From: Microbacterium sp. Leaf288
Lineage (GTDB): Bacteria; Actinomycetota; Actinomycetes; Actinomycetales; Microbacteriaceae
Length of the DNA: 64,000 nt
Reading direction: 5' to 3'
NCBI RefSeq assembly: GCF_001422925.1
Contig: NZ_LMNI01000012.1
Location: 809,464-873,463 of the forward strand
Shown piece after piece: positions 32,435-40,929 of this stretch. The number at the start of each line of letters is the position of its first letter. The stretch's first letter is position 1. The translations under genes were made by a program, and so were the position numbers. The notes below the pieces were generated by a model. That model was not told the DNA's origin. It saw only the letters and a list, made by a program, of their open reading frames with translations, and made no database searches.

Positions 32435-32543
32435 ACGCTCATCCTGCCGCGTGCGGCCCGCAGCGGACGCAAACCGAAGCCGACACGTCTCCGAACAACC
32501 GCAGGGACCTGCCGCAAGGCACGTACCCGCACGCTCTCGAGGG

Positions 32544-32700
32544 CGTTTCGACTTCGGGCGCTGGAGCGCCCTCCGCTCAACGAGCGGGGGGTACGAGAGC
32601 CGCTGCTCCCGCCTCCGCTCAACGAGCGGGGAGGCAAGGGCCCTGATCCCGCCCTCCGCTCAACGAGCGGGCGGGTGCGAGAGCCCCTGCTCCCGTTCCG
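32544..32700 (-). repeat. Diverged dispersed-repeat element followed by three 41-42 bp units
   Basis: CGTTTCGAC at 32544 and CTCAACGAGCGG at 32576-32587 are the two ends of the dispersed palindromic repeat in reverse orientation. The middle is replaced by an unrelated palindromic core (GGGCGCTGGAGCGCCC). The CCGCTCAACGAGCGGG end then recurs near 32573, 32614 and 32656. Confidence 0.7.
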
Positions 32701-32712
32701 AATGACGGGTGG

Positions 32713-32747
32713 ACGCCCCCTCTCACCCTCCAGGTGGGAGGGGGCGT
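32713..32747 (-). terminator. Terminator downstream of the STAND NTPase operon
   Basis: ACGCCCCCTCTCACC and GGTGGGAGGGGGCGT pair over 15 positions with one mismatch around a short loop. It lies about 100 bp after the last gene of the protease/STAND operon on the minus strand. Confidence 0.7.
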
Positions 32748-32848
32748 TCTGCGCGCGCGCCGTGACGCATGGCACACGGCGCGAGGCCGCGGCATCCCGT
32801 GGCATCCCGTGGCATCCGCAGCATCCACCAGTCTCGTGTCGACGCGGG

Positions 32849-35596
32849 TCAGGAGTACAGCCGATCGCTTTCGTCGCGCCATTGCTGGACGATACTGTCT
32901 GCCAGACGGTCGTCGCCCCCAGCGTTCAACAGGTACCCCTGAACCCGATCGCCGGTCGTTCCACGGGTGACGAGATGCTCCCGCGGCGGCAGGAGCTGAT
33001 CGTCGTTGTCGTCGAAAAGGAGGCCACGCTCGGTCAGGTCGCGGTCGACGCGAGCACTGGTACCGGATTCCACACCGATGATCCCCACTCCAAGTTCGAA
33101 GAGCCTCTGCGATCGCGTGCCGATCTCGCCCAGCAGCTCGCGGACGAGTCCCGGTTGCACCTCCAGGTCGATGAACGGGATCGACTCCGCGAGATCCGTG
33201 GCAGAGTCTGCAAGTGCGTCGAGATCCCACATCTCGCCGCCGCGCCGCATGGTGCGGAGCATCTCTACGGTTGCAATCAACACATCGATGGGCTCGGCGA
33301 CACGCGCGGCAAGCTCACGTGCTTGCCTTGCGGTATCCGCCGCGTTGTGAAAGCGCCCCATTCGCTCGAGCACTCGACTCTCTGCCAGTCGCAATCGCAG
33401 CTCGAATTCGTCATCACCGCTGCGGTCGAGCGATACGCGCCTCGCCGACTGGATGACTTCGAGCGCCTCGTCGAACCGCCGCAAGTCCTCGAGGACCTCG
33501 ATCTCGAGGAGGGGGAGCAGCGACTCGCCGAGGCTGCCTCGTCGTGAACGAAGCGTGTCCAGCGCAACCTCGAGTTGGCCCGCCTGCACCAAGGACCGCA
33601 CGTTCGACTCCGTCGACCGAATCCAGCCCGCATCGTCGAGGTGAGAGCTGACGTCGTCGTCGATCCGCAGGTCGCCGCCCGAGCGTGCGGCGAGGTAGGC
33701 ACGGCCTCTTGGTGGCAACTCATCACGCGATGGCTTCAGCAGTCGATAGGCCCGATCGTCCCAGCGATCGTCGAGCTCGTCGCTTGGGCTCCCCACCATG
33801 AGCATGTGGTACAGCTCTTCGGCGCGGTCCTCGACCGTTTCGCGAGCCCGGTAGTAGTCGATCGCCGCCACGTGAATGGCGCGCGCCTGGTCGCGACGAT
33901 CAAGGAGCAGCCACGAGAGCATCCGAGATCGCACGTCTGCCCGATGGCGCAACACCTCGCCATCCACCTCGACGAGGGTCGCTTCCTCCGCAAGCGCGCG
34001 GAACAAGCCCAAGGCCTCCGGCTCGGTCGTGACGTCGAGCTCGCAGGGCACTGCGAGAACCTCTCGGATGATGTCCGGCGTGATCACGCGGACGACCAGC
34101 CCAGGGTGGGCCAGCTTGCGCACGTCGGGATCTGCGATGTGCCACAGGATCCGGGAGTAGAGCTGGCCCTGGACAAGCCCGGCCTGGATTCCGTCGAGAA
34201 GCGACGTCCCGTCCAGGCTGTCGTGAGTACCCCCTGCCTCGAACAGACCGTCATCATCGTCATGTTTCAGCAGATCGGTGACCAGCCGCAGAGTGAGCGG
34301 GCTCCTTCCGAATCGGGCGGTGATGAGCCTCGCCTGGGACTCACTCACTTCGAGACCGTCTTGCGTCGTGAGCAGCGTGATCGCCGACTCTTCGTCGAGT
34401 TCGTCGAGCGTACGGACGACGAACCTGTCGTCGAAGTCCTGCGGATCGAGCGCGCGGCCCGAAACGATGATGCGCAGCGAGCTGATCCGCCGCCTCAGGT
34501 ACCCGAGGAAGTCCCAGAGCAGGAACAGATCCGACTCCTGGTTGCGCTCGACCTCCTCGAATGTGTCCAGCAACAGAACGACCCTGTCCGCGCCGAATCC
34601 CTCCAGCAGGTCGGCTGCAGCACCGAGCAGGTCGTCGTAGCCGCTGGTCGGGCTCGCGAGGTACGGGTTGGTGCGCCCAAAGGGATTGACTCCCAGCCCC
34701 GGTCTCGTCCGCGAGTTCGCGGACTTGTACGTGTTTCCCTGGATGCTGCGTGAACTGAGGCCATACCACCCGAGATCTGCTTCCTCCTGCCGGCGAAGCT
34801 CGTCGATCACTGCCGCTAGATGCATCTCCATCGGAGACTCTCGCGACGTGTCCGGGGATTGAAGCGAAGTCTGCGCGAGGATTTCGGCCAGCAAGCCGGC
34901 CGAATCGTCGGTGCGCAGGGCACCCCGATCGAAGTTGAGGTAGGCGACGAGCACCTCTCCCCGAAGGTCGACAGCATCGACGACTGCCCTGGCCAGCAGT
35001 GTCGACTTTCCGACACCACCGACGCCCGAGATCACCAGAGCCCGGCCGTCGTCGACATCGATGTGGCGCGCGATCCGCTCGAGCTCCGCCCCGCGACCGA
35101 CGAAGCCGAATCGCAGCAAGTCGGTGAGCGGCTGCAGGACCTCCAGCCGCCCGAGTCGACGTCGAGCCGCGTTCTCGTGATCGTCCGAACGAGAGACGAT
35201 TCCGTCGAACCATCGGACGACCTGCAGCTCGGCCCTGAGATCCGCTGCGGACAGCTCCGCCGGTGCGGGGCCTTCGCCCCGCAGGATTCGGTCGATGGCC
35301 GCCTGGGTCGGTCCGTCGGGCACCCGAGGAGCCTGGGCGCGCCGCTCTTGGGCCCCTCGTGTGCCGAGCCGTTTGAGCGTGTCTCGGCGCACGGCAGGGT
35401 CAAGCGTCCACGCTGCGGCTCCGCTGTGATCGCGCACCTTCACGCAGTCGTCGAGAAGGAAGTCGACGATCGACTGCTCGGGGTCGACCTCGCCGGCGGC
35501 GGAAGCCTCGAGCCAGCCTCCCTGAAAGGAAGCGAGCGTCGCCGTCGCCTCGCGGAGCTCTCGGCGCGCCGGGGTCAATCGATCCGCCTTCGTCAT
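32849..35596 (-). CDS. STAND NTPase with C-terminal helical repeats (conflict-system sensor)
   Basis: The 915-residue protein has a small N-terminal domain (about residues 1-85, including AAWTLDPAVRRDTLKRLG) and a STAND-type NTPase core. The core entry is FVGRGAELERI (165-175), with Walker A GVGGVGKST (191-199), Walker B VVLLLDTFEEVE (339-350) and the sensor-like RIIVSGR (375-381). A winged-helix region follows, then a long helical C-terminus (about 600-880) with TPR-like pairs. STAND proteins are signal-driven switches that oligomerise on ligand binding. It overlaps the ATPase gene by ATGA and is last in a four-gene operon with a serine protease. I infer that it senses an invader or stress and licenses the protease. 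Confidence 0.82.
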   Translation of the reverse strand: MTKADRLTPARRELREATATLASFQGGWLEASAAGEVDPEQSIVDFLLDDCVKVRDHSGAAAWTLDPAVRRDTLKRLGTRGAQERRAQAPRVPDGPTQAAIDRILRGEGPAPAELSAADLRAELQVVRWFDGIVSRSDDHENAARRRLGRLEVLQPLTDLLRFGFVGRGAELERIARHIDVDDGRALVISGVGGVGKSTLLARAVVDAVDLRGEVLVAYLNFDRGALRTDDSAGLLAEILAQTSLQSPDTSRESPMEMHLAAVIDELRRQEEADLGWYGLSSRSIQGNTYKSANSRTRPGLGVNPFGRTNPYLASPTSGYDDLLGAAADLLEGFGADRVVLLLDTFEEVERNQESDLFLLWDFLGYLRRRISSLRIIVSGRALDPQDFDDRFVVRTLDELDEESAITLLTTQDGLEVSESQARLITARFGRSPLTLRLVTDLLKHDDDDGLFEAGGTHDSLDGTSLLDGIQAGLVQGQLYSRILWHIADPDVRKLAHPGLVVRVITPDIIREVLAVPCELDVTTEPEALGLFRALAEEATLVEVDGEVLRHRADVRSRMLSWLLLDRRDQARAIHVAAIDYYRARETVEDRAEELYHMLMVGSPSDELDDRWDDRAYRLLKPSRDELPPRGRAYLAARSGGDLRIDDDVSSHLDDAGWIRSTESNVRSLVQAGQLEVALDTLRSRRGSLGESLLPLLEIEVLEDLRRFDEALEVIQSARRVSLDRSGDDEFELRLRLAESRVLERMGRFHNAADTARQARELAARVAEPIDVLIATVEMLRTMRRGGEMWDLDALADSATDLAESIPFIDLEVQPGLVRELLGEIGTRSQRLFELGVGIIGVESGTSARVDRDLTERGLLFDDNDDQLLPPREHLVTRGTTGDRVQGYLLNAGGDDRLADSIVQQWRDESDRLYS

Positions 35597-36723
35597 GACT
35601 CCACCGCAAAGTGCTTCTCAAGACGTCCGCGAAGATAGTCGCCGAGCGCGCCCAGATCACCGCCCGACTTCTCGTACTCATCCATCGCGTTGCGTGTCCA
35701 GGTGCGGCGAGTCGCCTTGGTCACGAGCGGCTCGCAGCCGCCCGTGACCGTGTCGATGAAGGTCTCGATGTCTCGAGAGCCGATGGGCGTTGTGCGATAG
35801 TCGAGGCTCTGTCGGTGCGCCTTGCCCCCGAAGCCCGTGACGACGAGCTTGGTATTCGAAGGTTTCAGGTCTCGATTCAGCGAGAGGATGAGTCGCTCGA
35901 CCAAGTGGACCGCGGAGGGGTGCACCTGAGGCTTCTCGAGACCGTCGATGAGAATCCATTGCGCTTCGCCATCGGAAGGCTCGATGATCTCTCGAACTTC
36001 ATTCACCAGCAGTCGGGCTCGGCTCTCGGGCGCGACGACGTATTCGACGCGCTTTCGGAGGTCGTCCTCGATCTTCCCGCGCTGGTCGCTCGTGAGATCA
36101 TCGCGCAACTCGCTGATGATCGCCATCGCAAGGTCGAGGTCGGTGAGCGGAGCGTCGGGAGTCCAATCCTCGTCCCACACCGAGGCCCGCTCCACTCCTT
36201 TGACTGCGCAGAAGTGCAATGCAAGACGCACGATCACCGTCTTGCCGCTCTCTTGATCACCAGTGACGTTCAGCGTGTGGTACCCCTCGTCCCTCAGCCT
36301 CTTGAGGCGATCGCGCAGGGGGAGTCGATCGAACACGAGCTGCGAAAGGCCGACGTCGACGAAGGTGGCATCGAGCGGGTCGGCGGTGATACGCCAGTCC
36401 CTCCGTCCCGCGGGAAGTCCGAGCACGAGTTCGGCCTCGTCGACGCTGAGGAAGTAGTCGAAGTCCCCCCTGCGCGCCGGTTGCTTCGTCTGCAGATACT
36501 CCAGCAGCGCCCTCATCTTCCGCTGCCGCCTGACCTCCGGCACGGCCGAGGCAAGGAATATCTTCGGCTTCTCTGACTGCTCGATCTCGCTCATGTCGAC
36601 ATCGACCTCTGTCAGAGCAAGACGAATCTTCGCCGGTTCCTGCAGAAGCTCGGCTAACAGCCCCAAGAGCTGTTTCGCGGTCGCGTCCACCTTGGTCGAT
36701 GCGACATCGATCCACAGCGCCAT
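35593..36723 (-). CDS. P-loop ATPase of the protease/STAND operon
   Basis: The 376-residue protein has an N-terminal segment of about 50 residues (MALWIDVASTKVDATAKQLL) that could be an adaptor domain of the type found next to trypsin-like proteases in conflict operons. A linker follows, then an ATPase core with Walker A GDQESGKT (155-162) and Walker B WILIDGLEK (256-264). The motif TKLVVTGFGGK may be sensor-like. I recognise no named family. It starts one base after the protease stop and overlaps the STAND gene by four bases, so the three are made together. It may be a second NTPase that couples the protease to the STAND sensor. Confidence 0.65.
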   Translation of the reverse strand: MALWIDVASTKVDATAKQLLGLLAELLQEPAKIRLALTEVDVDMSEIEQSEKPKIFLASAVPEVRRQRKMRALLEYLQTKQPARRGDFDYFLSVDEAELVLGLPAGRRDWRITADPLDATFVDVGLSQLVFDRLPLRDRLKRLRDEGYHTLNVTGDQESGKTVIVRLALHFCAVKGVERASVWDEDWTPDAPLTDLDLAMAIISELRDDLTSDQRGKIEDDLRKRVEYVVAPESRARLLVNEVREIIEPSDGEAQWILIDGLEKPQVHPSAVHLVERLILSLNRDLKPSNTKLVVTGFGGKAHRQSLDYRTTPIGSRDIETFIDTVTGGCEPLVTKATRRTWTRNAMDEYEKSGGDLGALGDYLRGRLEKHFAVES

Positions 36724-36724
36724 C

Positions 36725-37813
36725 TCACCCTCCGAGTCTCACCTTCGCAGTGATGAGGTCAGCACGGACCCGGTCGATACGTTGGCCCTGATTGCGATAC
36801 TCGAGTTTCCCGTCGGCCTGACCCTGGGTCCAGCGATGGTGAAGGGCGACAACATTCCACTCGGAGTCGAACACCGGGGCCCCGGAGGAGCCAGCTTCCG
36901 TGTCAGTCCAGTACTGGACGACGTCGTCATCCACGAACCGCACGAGGTTGTGATGCATGCCGATCATCTTCGGCAGCCCCAGCGGATGTTGGATGATGTA
37001 CACCCGGTCGTCGGGCGCCAGCTCCACCTCTGCATCGATGGGTAGCACCGGATATTCGGGGGGAATGGGATCCAGCGTCTTGAACACAGCCCAGTCACGC
37101 GCGGGATCCCCGATGATGCTCGACGGGTCTCCGCGGATCGCCGAACCTTCGCGAGTATGACCGTCGAGACCCACCTCGTAGTCGAAGACAGCGATGACGT
37201 CGCGTGCTTTCACCCCGTCCTTGGTGAACAGCACATGGTGATTTGTGAGAATCGCATCCTTGGAAACCCTGAACCCTGTCCCTTTGAGACCACGACGGCC
37301 CGGGAACTTCACTCTCAGCTGGCAGACCGACTTCGCGCGCTGCAGCCCGAGTTCGAGGAATACGACATCCAGCAGGGTGGGTTGCGATTCAACGATCTGC
37401 CGTTCCTCCTCCCCTCCGTCTGAGAATCCCGTCCAGTCGGCCGCGTCGGTGATCGCCGGGTCCTCTCGCGCCGCGATCGGCGGGAGATCGGTCAACCAGT
37501 CGTCGATGACGTCGGCGAGTTTCGGCTTCTGCTGACGGACCGTCGCCAGGAGAGCGCGGGTACGCTCCTTGGCGTTGGATTCGTTGAGGACCGACGTCCA
37601 CACCGCGATCGGGGATGGCTCGCCCCACGCAATCTCGATCGAGCTGATCCCGTCGACTGCGTCCACGAGCCGCATGATCTCAGAGTGCATTCGGTACGTC
37701 TCTGCGAGCGTCTCGCGCACATCGCGGATCACGGGATCGGTCCAACGGATCGGGTACCGATCGAGCGGATGGCTGTCGACCGCTGCTTTCGCGGTGCGCA
37801 CCATCGGAATCAC
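36725..37813 (-). CDS. Trypsin-like serine protease with N-terminal effector-associated-like domain
   Basis: The GTG start at 37813 overlaps the upstream stop (GTGA), giving 362 residues. Residues about 24-100 (DPVIRDVRETLAETYRM, then LVDAVDGISSIEIAWG and ALLATVRQQKP) form a compact helical domain resembling the effector-associated domains of bacterial conflict proteins. Residues 155-350 are a trypsin-2-like protease with a complete triad: His193 (LTNHHVL), Asp240 (RDWAVF) and Ser310 (EAGSSGAPVF). There is no signal peptide, so it should act in the cytoplasm or at the inner membrane. Context with STAND and P-loop NTPases suggests a protease effector or processor switched on by sensing. The substrate is unknown. 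Confidence 0.82.
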   Translation of the reverse strand: MIPMVRTAKAAVDSHPLDRYPIRWTDPVIRDVRETLAETYRMHSEIMRLVDAVDGISSIEIAWGEPSPIAVWTSVLNESNAKERTRALLATVRQQKPKLADVIDDWLTDLPPIAAREDPAITDAADWTGFSDGGEEERQIVESQPTLLDVVFLELGLQRAKSVCQLRVKFPGRRGLKGTGFRVSKDAILTNHHVLFTKDGVKARDVIAVFDYEVGLDGHTREGSAIRGDPSSIIGDPARDWAVFKTLDPIPPEYPVLPIDAEVELAPDDRVYIIQHPLGLPKMIGMHHNLVRFVDDDVVQYWTDTEAGSSGAPVFDSEWNVVALHHRWTQGQADGKLEYRNQGQRIDRVRADLITAKVRLGG

Positions 37814-38079
37814 GTCCCCCTGGACGTCGTGACGAGCCCGACCAGTCCGCCGCCGACGGTGCCGATCAGCACCGCCATGCCCTCAGGCATGGCGAGGCCT
37901 TGCAGAGTCAGGACGAACCATGACACGAGTCCGAAGAGCAGTGTCACGAAGAGTCCGATGATGACCACGAGGTACACCGGCCGGTTCAGCTTGGTGATCG
38001 GCTCGGGAAGCCCTTCGCCGCCACCCTCTTCCTCGCCTGAGGAACCCCTCGGCGGAACTTCGAAATCAGCGACCGACAT
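37810..38079 (-). CDS. Small two-helix membrane protein of the conflict operon
   Basis: I choose the ATG at 38079 (89 residues) because GGTGGGG lies just upstream. A GTG at 38088 is the alternative. The N-terminus is acidic and Gly/Glu-rich (SSGEEEGGGEGLPEP). Two helices follow (about residues 31-53 and 59-80), the second Gly-rich (MAVLIGTVGGGLVGLVTT). The protein ends SRGT. It is first in the operon and overlaps the protease by four bases. It could anchor the complex at the membrane, be a protease substrate, or form pores when cleaved. These roles are speculative. Confidence 0.65.
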   Translation of the reverse strand: MSVADFEVPPRGSSGEEEGGGEGLPEPITKLNRPVYLVVIIGLFVTLLFGLVSWFVLTLQGLAMPEGMAVLIGTVGGGLVGLVTTSRGT

Positions 38080-38271
38080 GATCCCCACCCTCCCGGTGCG
38101 GCCGATTTTCCCTTTACCGTAGCGAGCGGAAGCGTGCCTGTCATCAGTGGTTCCTCATGGGGAATTTTTGTTCTATCGCGCACGTCGGGCGGCGACTCGA
38201 CAGCGGGCTCGTTCTGGGCCTTACTCGTAATTATATTCGACGAAACCGCCTTGATGCGGTAGTCTGGACCC

Positions 38272-39615
38272 ATGACGGACCACCTCGCTCCCCTCGCCGC
38301 TGCGGTCGACTCCGCGCGGGTGCTGTGGGCCGAGGAAGCGATCGAAGCGCTGGCACCGGGGGCGCTGATCCGTCTCAACGAGCAGCTTGCCGACAGCCAA
38401 CGACTTCTCGACGCGGCGCGGGCACGCGTCGCCGCCGAGATCGCACGGCAGTCGAGGCCCGAACTCGGTGCGGGTGGGCTCGCCAAGCAGCAGGGGTTTC
38501 GCAACCCGACCGCACTGATCGCCACGGTTGGCGGGGCGAGCGCCGGCGAAGCGGCGCGGCTCATCAAGGTCGGCGAGGCGACCGCGCCCCGCATGACATT
38601 GAGTGGTGAAGCTGCGCCAGCGCGGCACCCGCACGTCGCCACCGCGCTCCAAGCGGGGCGCATCGGCGCCGCTGCGGCGAGCGCGATCATCACGATGCTC
38701 GACAGGGTCGCGCTGCGCGCGGGGCGTGAGGCCATCGACGAGATGGAGAAGCGGCTCGTCGAGAAGGCGCCCGGGCTCGCATCCGATCAGCTCGCCCGAC
38801 TGATCACGCGCGCCGAAGCCCAGCTCGACCCGGCCGGCGTCGAAGCCCGCGAAGAAGAACTGCGTGCCGAGCAGGCGCTCCACATCTACGAAGACCGCCG
38901 GGGCATGATCGTCGTCAACGGCAAGCTCGATCCCGAGCACGGCGCGCCGGTCAAGCTCGCGATCGAGACGATGGTCGGGGCCGAACTTCGCGCCGAACGC
39001 GACGCCGCGCAGGCAGGAACGGATGCTGTGCGCCGCTCTGTTCCGCAGATGCAGGCCGACGCCCTCGCCCGCCTCGCCGAGCACGCCCTCGGCTGCGCGA
39101 ACAAGGACCTCCCCCTCGGTGGCGCGACGGTCGTGGTGCGGATCGACCACGAAGACCTCATCACCGGGACTGGGTACGCGACCATCGACGGCATCGCGAC
39201 CCCGGTCTCCGTCGCAACCGCCCGGCGTATGGCTGCCGGCGGCGGAATCATCTCCTGCGTCCTCGGAGCCGACAGCGAGGTTCTCGACTGGGGGCGCATC
39301 CAGCGTCTCTACACGACGGCGCAGAAGCTCGTCCTCGTGGAACGCGACGGGGGTTGCGCCAAGTGCGGTGCCCCGCCCTCGTATACGAAGGCCCATCACA
39401 TCAGATGGTGGGCGAGAGACGCCGGTCCCACCGACCTCGACAACGGCGTGCTGCTCTGCGAAGCCTGCCACCACCGGATCCACGACAACGGGTGGGACAT
39501 CCGGATCGAAGGGAAGGGAACACGCGCGAAGGTGTGGTTCCTGCCGCCCGCGCACGTCGATCCTGACCGCACACCCCGACTCGGCGGTCGGGCACGGTTC
39601 GATCTCGTCGCCTGA
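38272..39615 (+). CDS. DUF222 / HNH endonuclease-type protein (13E12 family), copy 2
   Basis: The 447-residue protein has a complete DUF222-type helical domain (about residues 25-340) and an HNH domain near 360-405: DGGCAKCGAPPSYTKAHHIRWW, then GVLLCEACHHRIHDNGW. Both Cys pairs and the His triad are present. It is shorter than copy 1 because it lacks the Gly/Ala-rich insert. It is divergent from the conflict operon, and an AT-rich stretch (TAATTATATTCG near 38228) in the 190-bp gap may hold promoters. Its role is unknown. Nuclease activity is inferred from the motif. Confidence 0.85.
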   Translation: MTDHLAPLAAAVDSARVLWAEEAIEALAPGALIRLNEQLADSQRLLDAARARVAAEIARQSRPELGAGGLAKQQGFRNPTALIATVGGASAGEAARLIKVGEATAPRMTLSGEAAPARHPHVATALQAGRIGAAAASAIITMLDRVALRAGREAIDEMEKRLVEKAPGLASDQLARLITRAEAQLDPAGVEAREEELRAEQALHIYEDRRGMIVVNGKLDPEHGAPVKLAIETMVGAELRAERDAAQAGTDAVRRSVPQMQADALARLAEHALGCANKDLPLGGATVVVRIDHEDLITGTGYATIDGIATPVSVATARRMAAGGGIISCVLGADSEVLDWGRIQRLYTTAQKLVLVERDGGCAKCGAPPSYTKAHHIRWWARDAGPTDLDNGVLLCEACHHRIHDNGWDIRIEGKGTRAKVWFLPPAHVDPDRTPRLGGRARFDLVA

Positions 39616-39862
39616 CGGCGCGGCACTCGATGGCGCAACGCCCCACGGCGCGGCGCGTGACAGCGCGGCGACGGCGCGGCGCCCGACGCTCCGGGCCACC
39701 CACACGCGCGCCCACACCACCCACACGCGCGCCCACACCACCGACCGCGCGCCCCACGCCACCACCCGCACAGGCAGGGCGCGACCGGGGGCGCCGGGGC
39801 GCAGCATCCACTCATCCGATCACCCGCACGGCGCCACGCAGGCGTCCGCCGGAAGCCTAAGC
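39616..39862. other. Low-complexity GC-rich gap with a 21-bp tandem repeat
   Basis: It contains runs of GGCGCGGCG and two copies of a 21-bp unit (CACCCACACGCGCGCCCACAC) near 39698-39739. Open frames here are compositional artefacts. Confidence 0.6.
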
Positions 39863-40072
39863 TTGACGAGCGCCATCACCCTCCCCCCTCGTCGCCGGAG
39901 CCCCGCCCCCACCGTGATCCGAGTCCTCACCACCGTCGCCGTCGCGCTCTTCGCCCTCGTCGCCACCGCTGCCGTGACCCTCTACGCGCTCCTCGTCATC
40001 GACTCCCGCGAGTCCGTCCGGCACTACTACGGCGACACCCCCGCGCCCCAAACGCCTGAACACCGGGCTTAA
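39863..40072 (+). CDS. Possible small single-pass membrane protein
   Basis: A 69-residue frame starts at TTG 39863, with GGAAG about ten bases upstream. It encodes one convincing membrane helix (VLTTVAVALFALVATAAVTLYALLV cut across positions 23-47) with a basic N-side (PPRRRSPAPTVIR) and a short polar tail. A GTG at 39914 is an alternative start. I recognise no family. The hydrophobic segment with positive-inside charge supports a real gene, but the length and the weak start keep confidence moderate. Confidence 0.4.
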   Translation: MTSAITLPPRRRSPAPTVIRVLTTVAVALFALVATAAVTLYALLVIDSRESVRHYYGDTPAPQTPEHRA

Positions 40073-40200
40073 CCGAGACGAAACGCGCAAGTAACCCCCC
40101 GCGGCACAGATCGCCGTAGCGTGGCACCCAGATGGGGCACTGCCGCCCGGAGCCGGAAGGGAACGGCCCCGGGCGTTCTCTCTTTGGGCTTGGGGAGCAC

Positions 40201-40905
40201 ATGTACAGAGGCAGAAGAGTCACAATCCTTGCGGCCGCGATCACCCTCGGCCTCGGCGGCGGAGCATTGGCAGCCGTCGCGGCATCGGCCGAGAGCAGCG
40301 CCGTGGTCGGCGACGTCAGCGTCGTCATCGAGTTCACCTCGCCCAAAGTGGCAGAGATCTCGGTGTACACCCGCAACGCATCGTCGGTTCCCGCCTGGGG
40401 GGTCGCGCGCGTCAACGGTCCCGACGGCAGGCTCTACACGTTTGGGCCGACCCGCTTCGAGCCGGGCGAGGTGCGCACCCACGAGGTGACCATCACCGGG
40501 CACCCCTGCGAAGACCTCCACGACACGTCGGCGATCGCCTACGGCTACGCTGCTCGCGGCGATGACGAGCCCTCGTGGACCAGCGGGCTCATCACCTACC
40601 CGAGCCCGCTCATCACCGTCATCGGCTGCGGGCCGACCCCCACGCCAACCCCGACACCGACGCCCACCCCGACACCGACTCCCACACCCACCCCGACGGC
40701 GTCGCCGACTCCCTCTCCGACGACCCCTGTGCCGACGGCCACGGCGACGCCAGTGCCGTCGGCAGCGGCGACCCCCACGTCAGCCGCTGCCGACGGCGCG
40801 CTCGCCTCGACCGGCGCGGCCGTCGGATGGACCGTCGCCGCGACCATCGCCGCCGCGGCAGCCATCGTCGGCGGGATCGCGCTGAGCCGGCGCCGGAGAA
40901 CCTGA
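40201..40905 (+). CDS. Secreted surface protein with Pro-Thr stalk and LASTG sorting signal
   Basis: The start at 40201 is supported by GGGGAG just upstream and gives 234 residues. A signal peptide (RGRRVTILAAAITLGLGGGALAAVAASA) is followed by a beta-rich domain with two Cys residues (about 30-140). A (Thr-Pro)n stalk (about 145-200) comes next, then the ending LASTGAA, a membrane helix and RRRRT. LAxTG is the motif used by class E sortases of high-GC actinobacteria, so this protein is probably sorted by an enzyme not in this window. Its function is unknown. The Thr-Pro codons form a short tandem repeat that could change length. Confidence 0.75.
   Translation: MYRGRRVTILAAAITLGLGGGALAAVAASAESSAVVGDVSVVIEFTSPKVAEISVYTRNASSVPAWGVARVNGPDGRLYTFGPTRFEPGEVRTHEVTITGHPCEDLHDTSAIAYGYAARGDDEPSWTSGLITYPSPLITVIGCGPTPTPTPTPTPTPTPTPTPTPTASPTPSPTTPVPTATATPVPSAAATPTSAAADGALASTGAAVGWTVAATIAAAAAIVGGIALSRRRRT
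40633..40700 (+). repeat. Short tandem Thr-Pro coding repeat
   Basis: 6-bp units of the ACCCCG/ACGCCC type encode alternating Thr-Pro in the stalk of the LASTG protein. Confidence 0.7.
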
Positions 40906-40929
40906 GCGGGCCGCAGCTCGGAGCACCTG

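Larger units (their letters stand above)
32435..32848. other. 414-bp gap with diverged repeats and a terminator
   Basis: No gene is visible. It contains the 41-42 bp repeat block at 32544-32700 and the terminator hairpin at 32713-32747. The segment 32790-32830 has three near-identical GGCATCCCGT/GGCATCCGC words. Confidence 0.5.
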
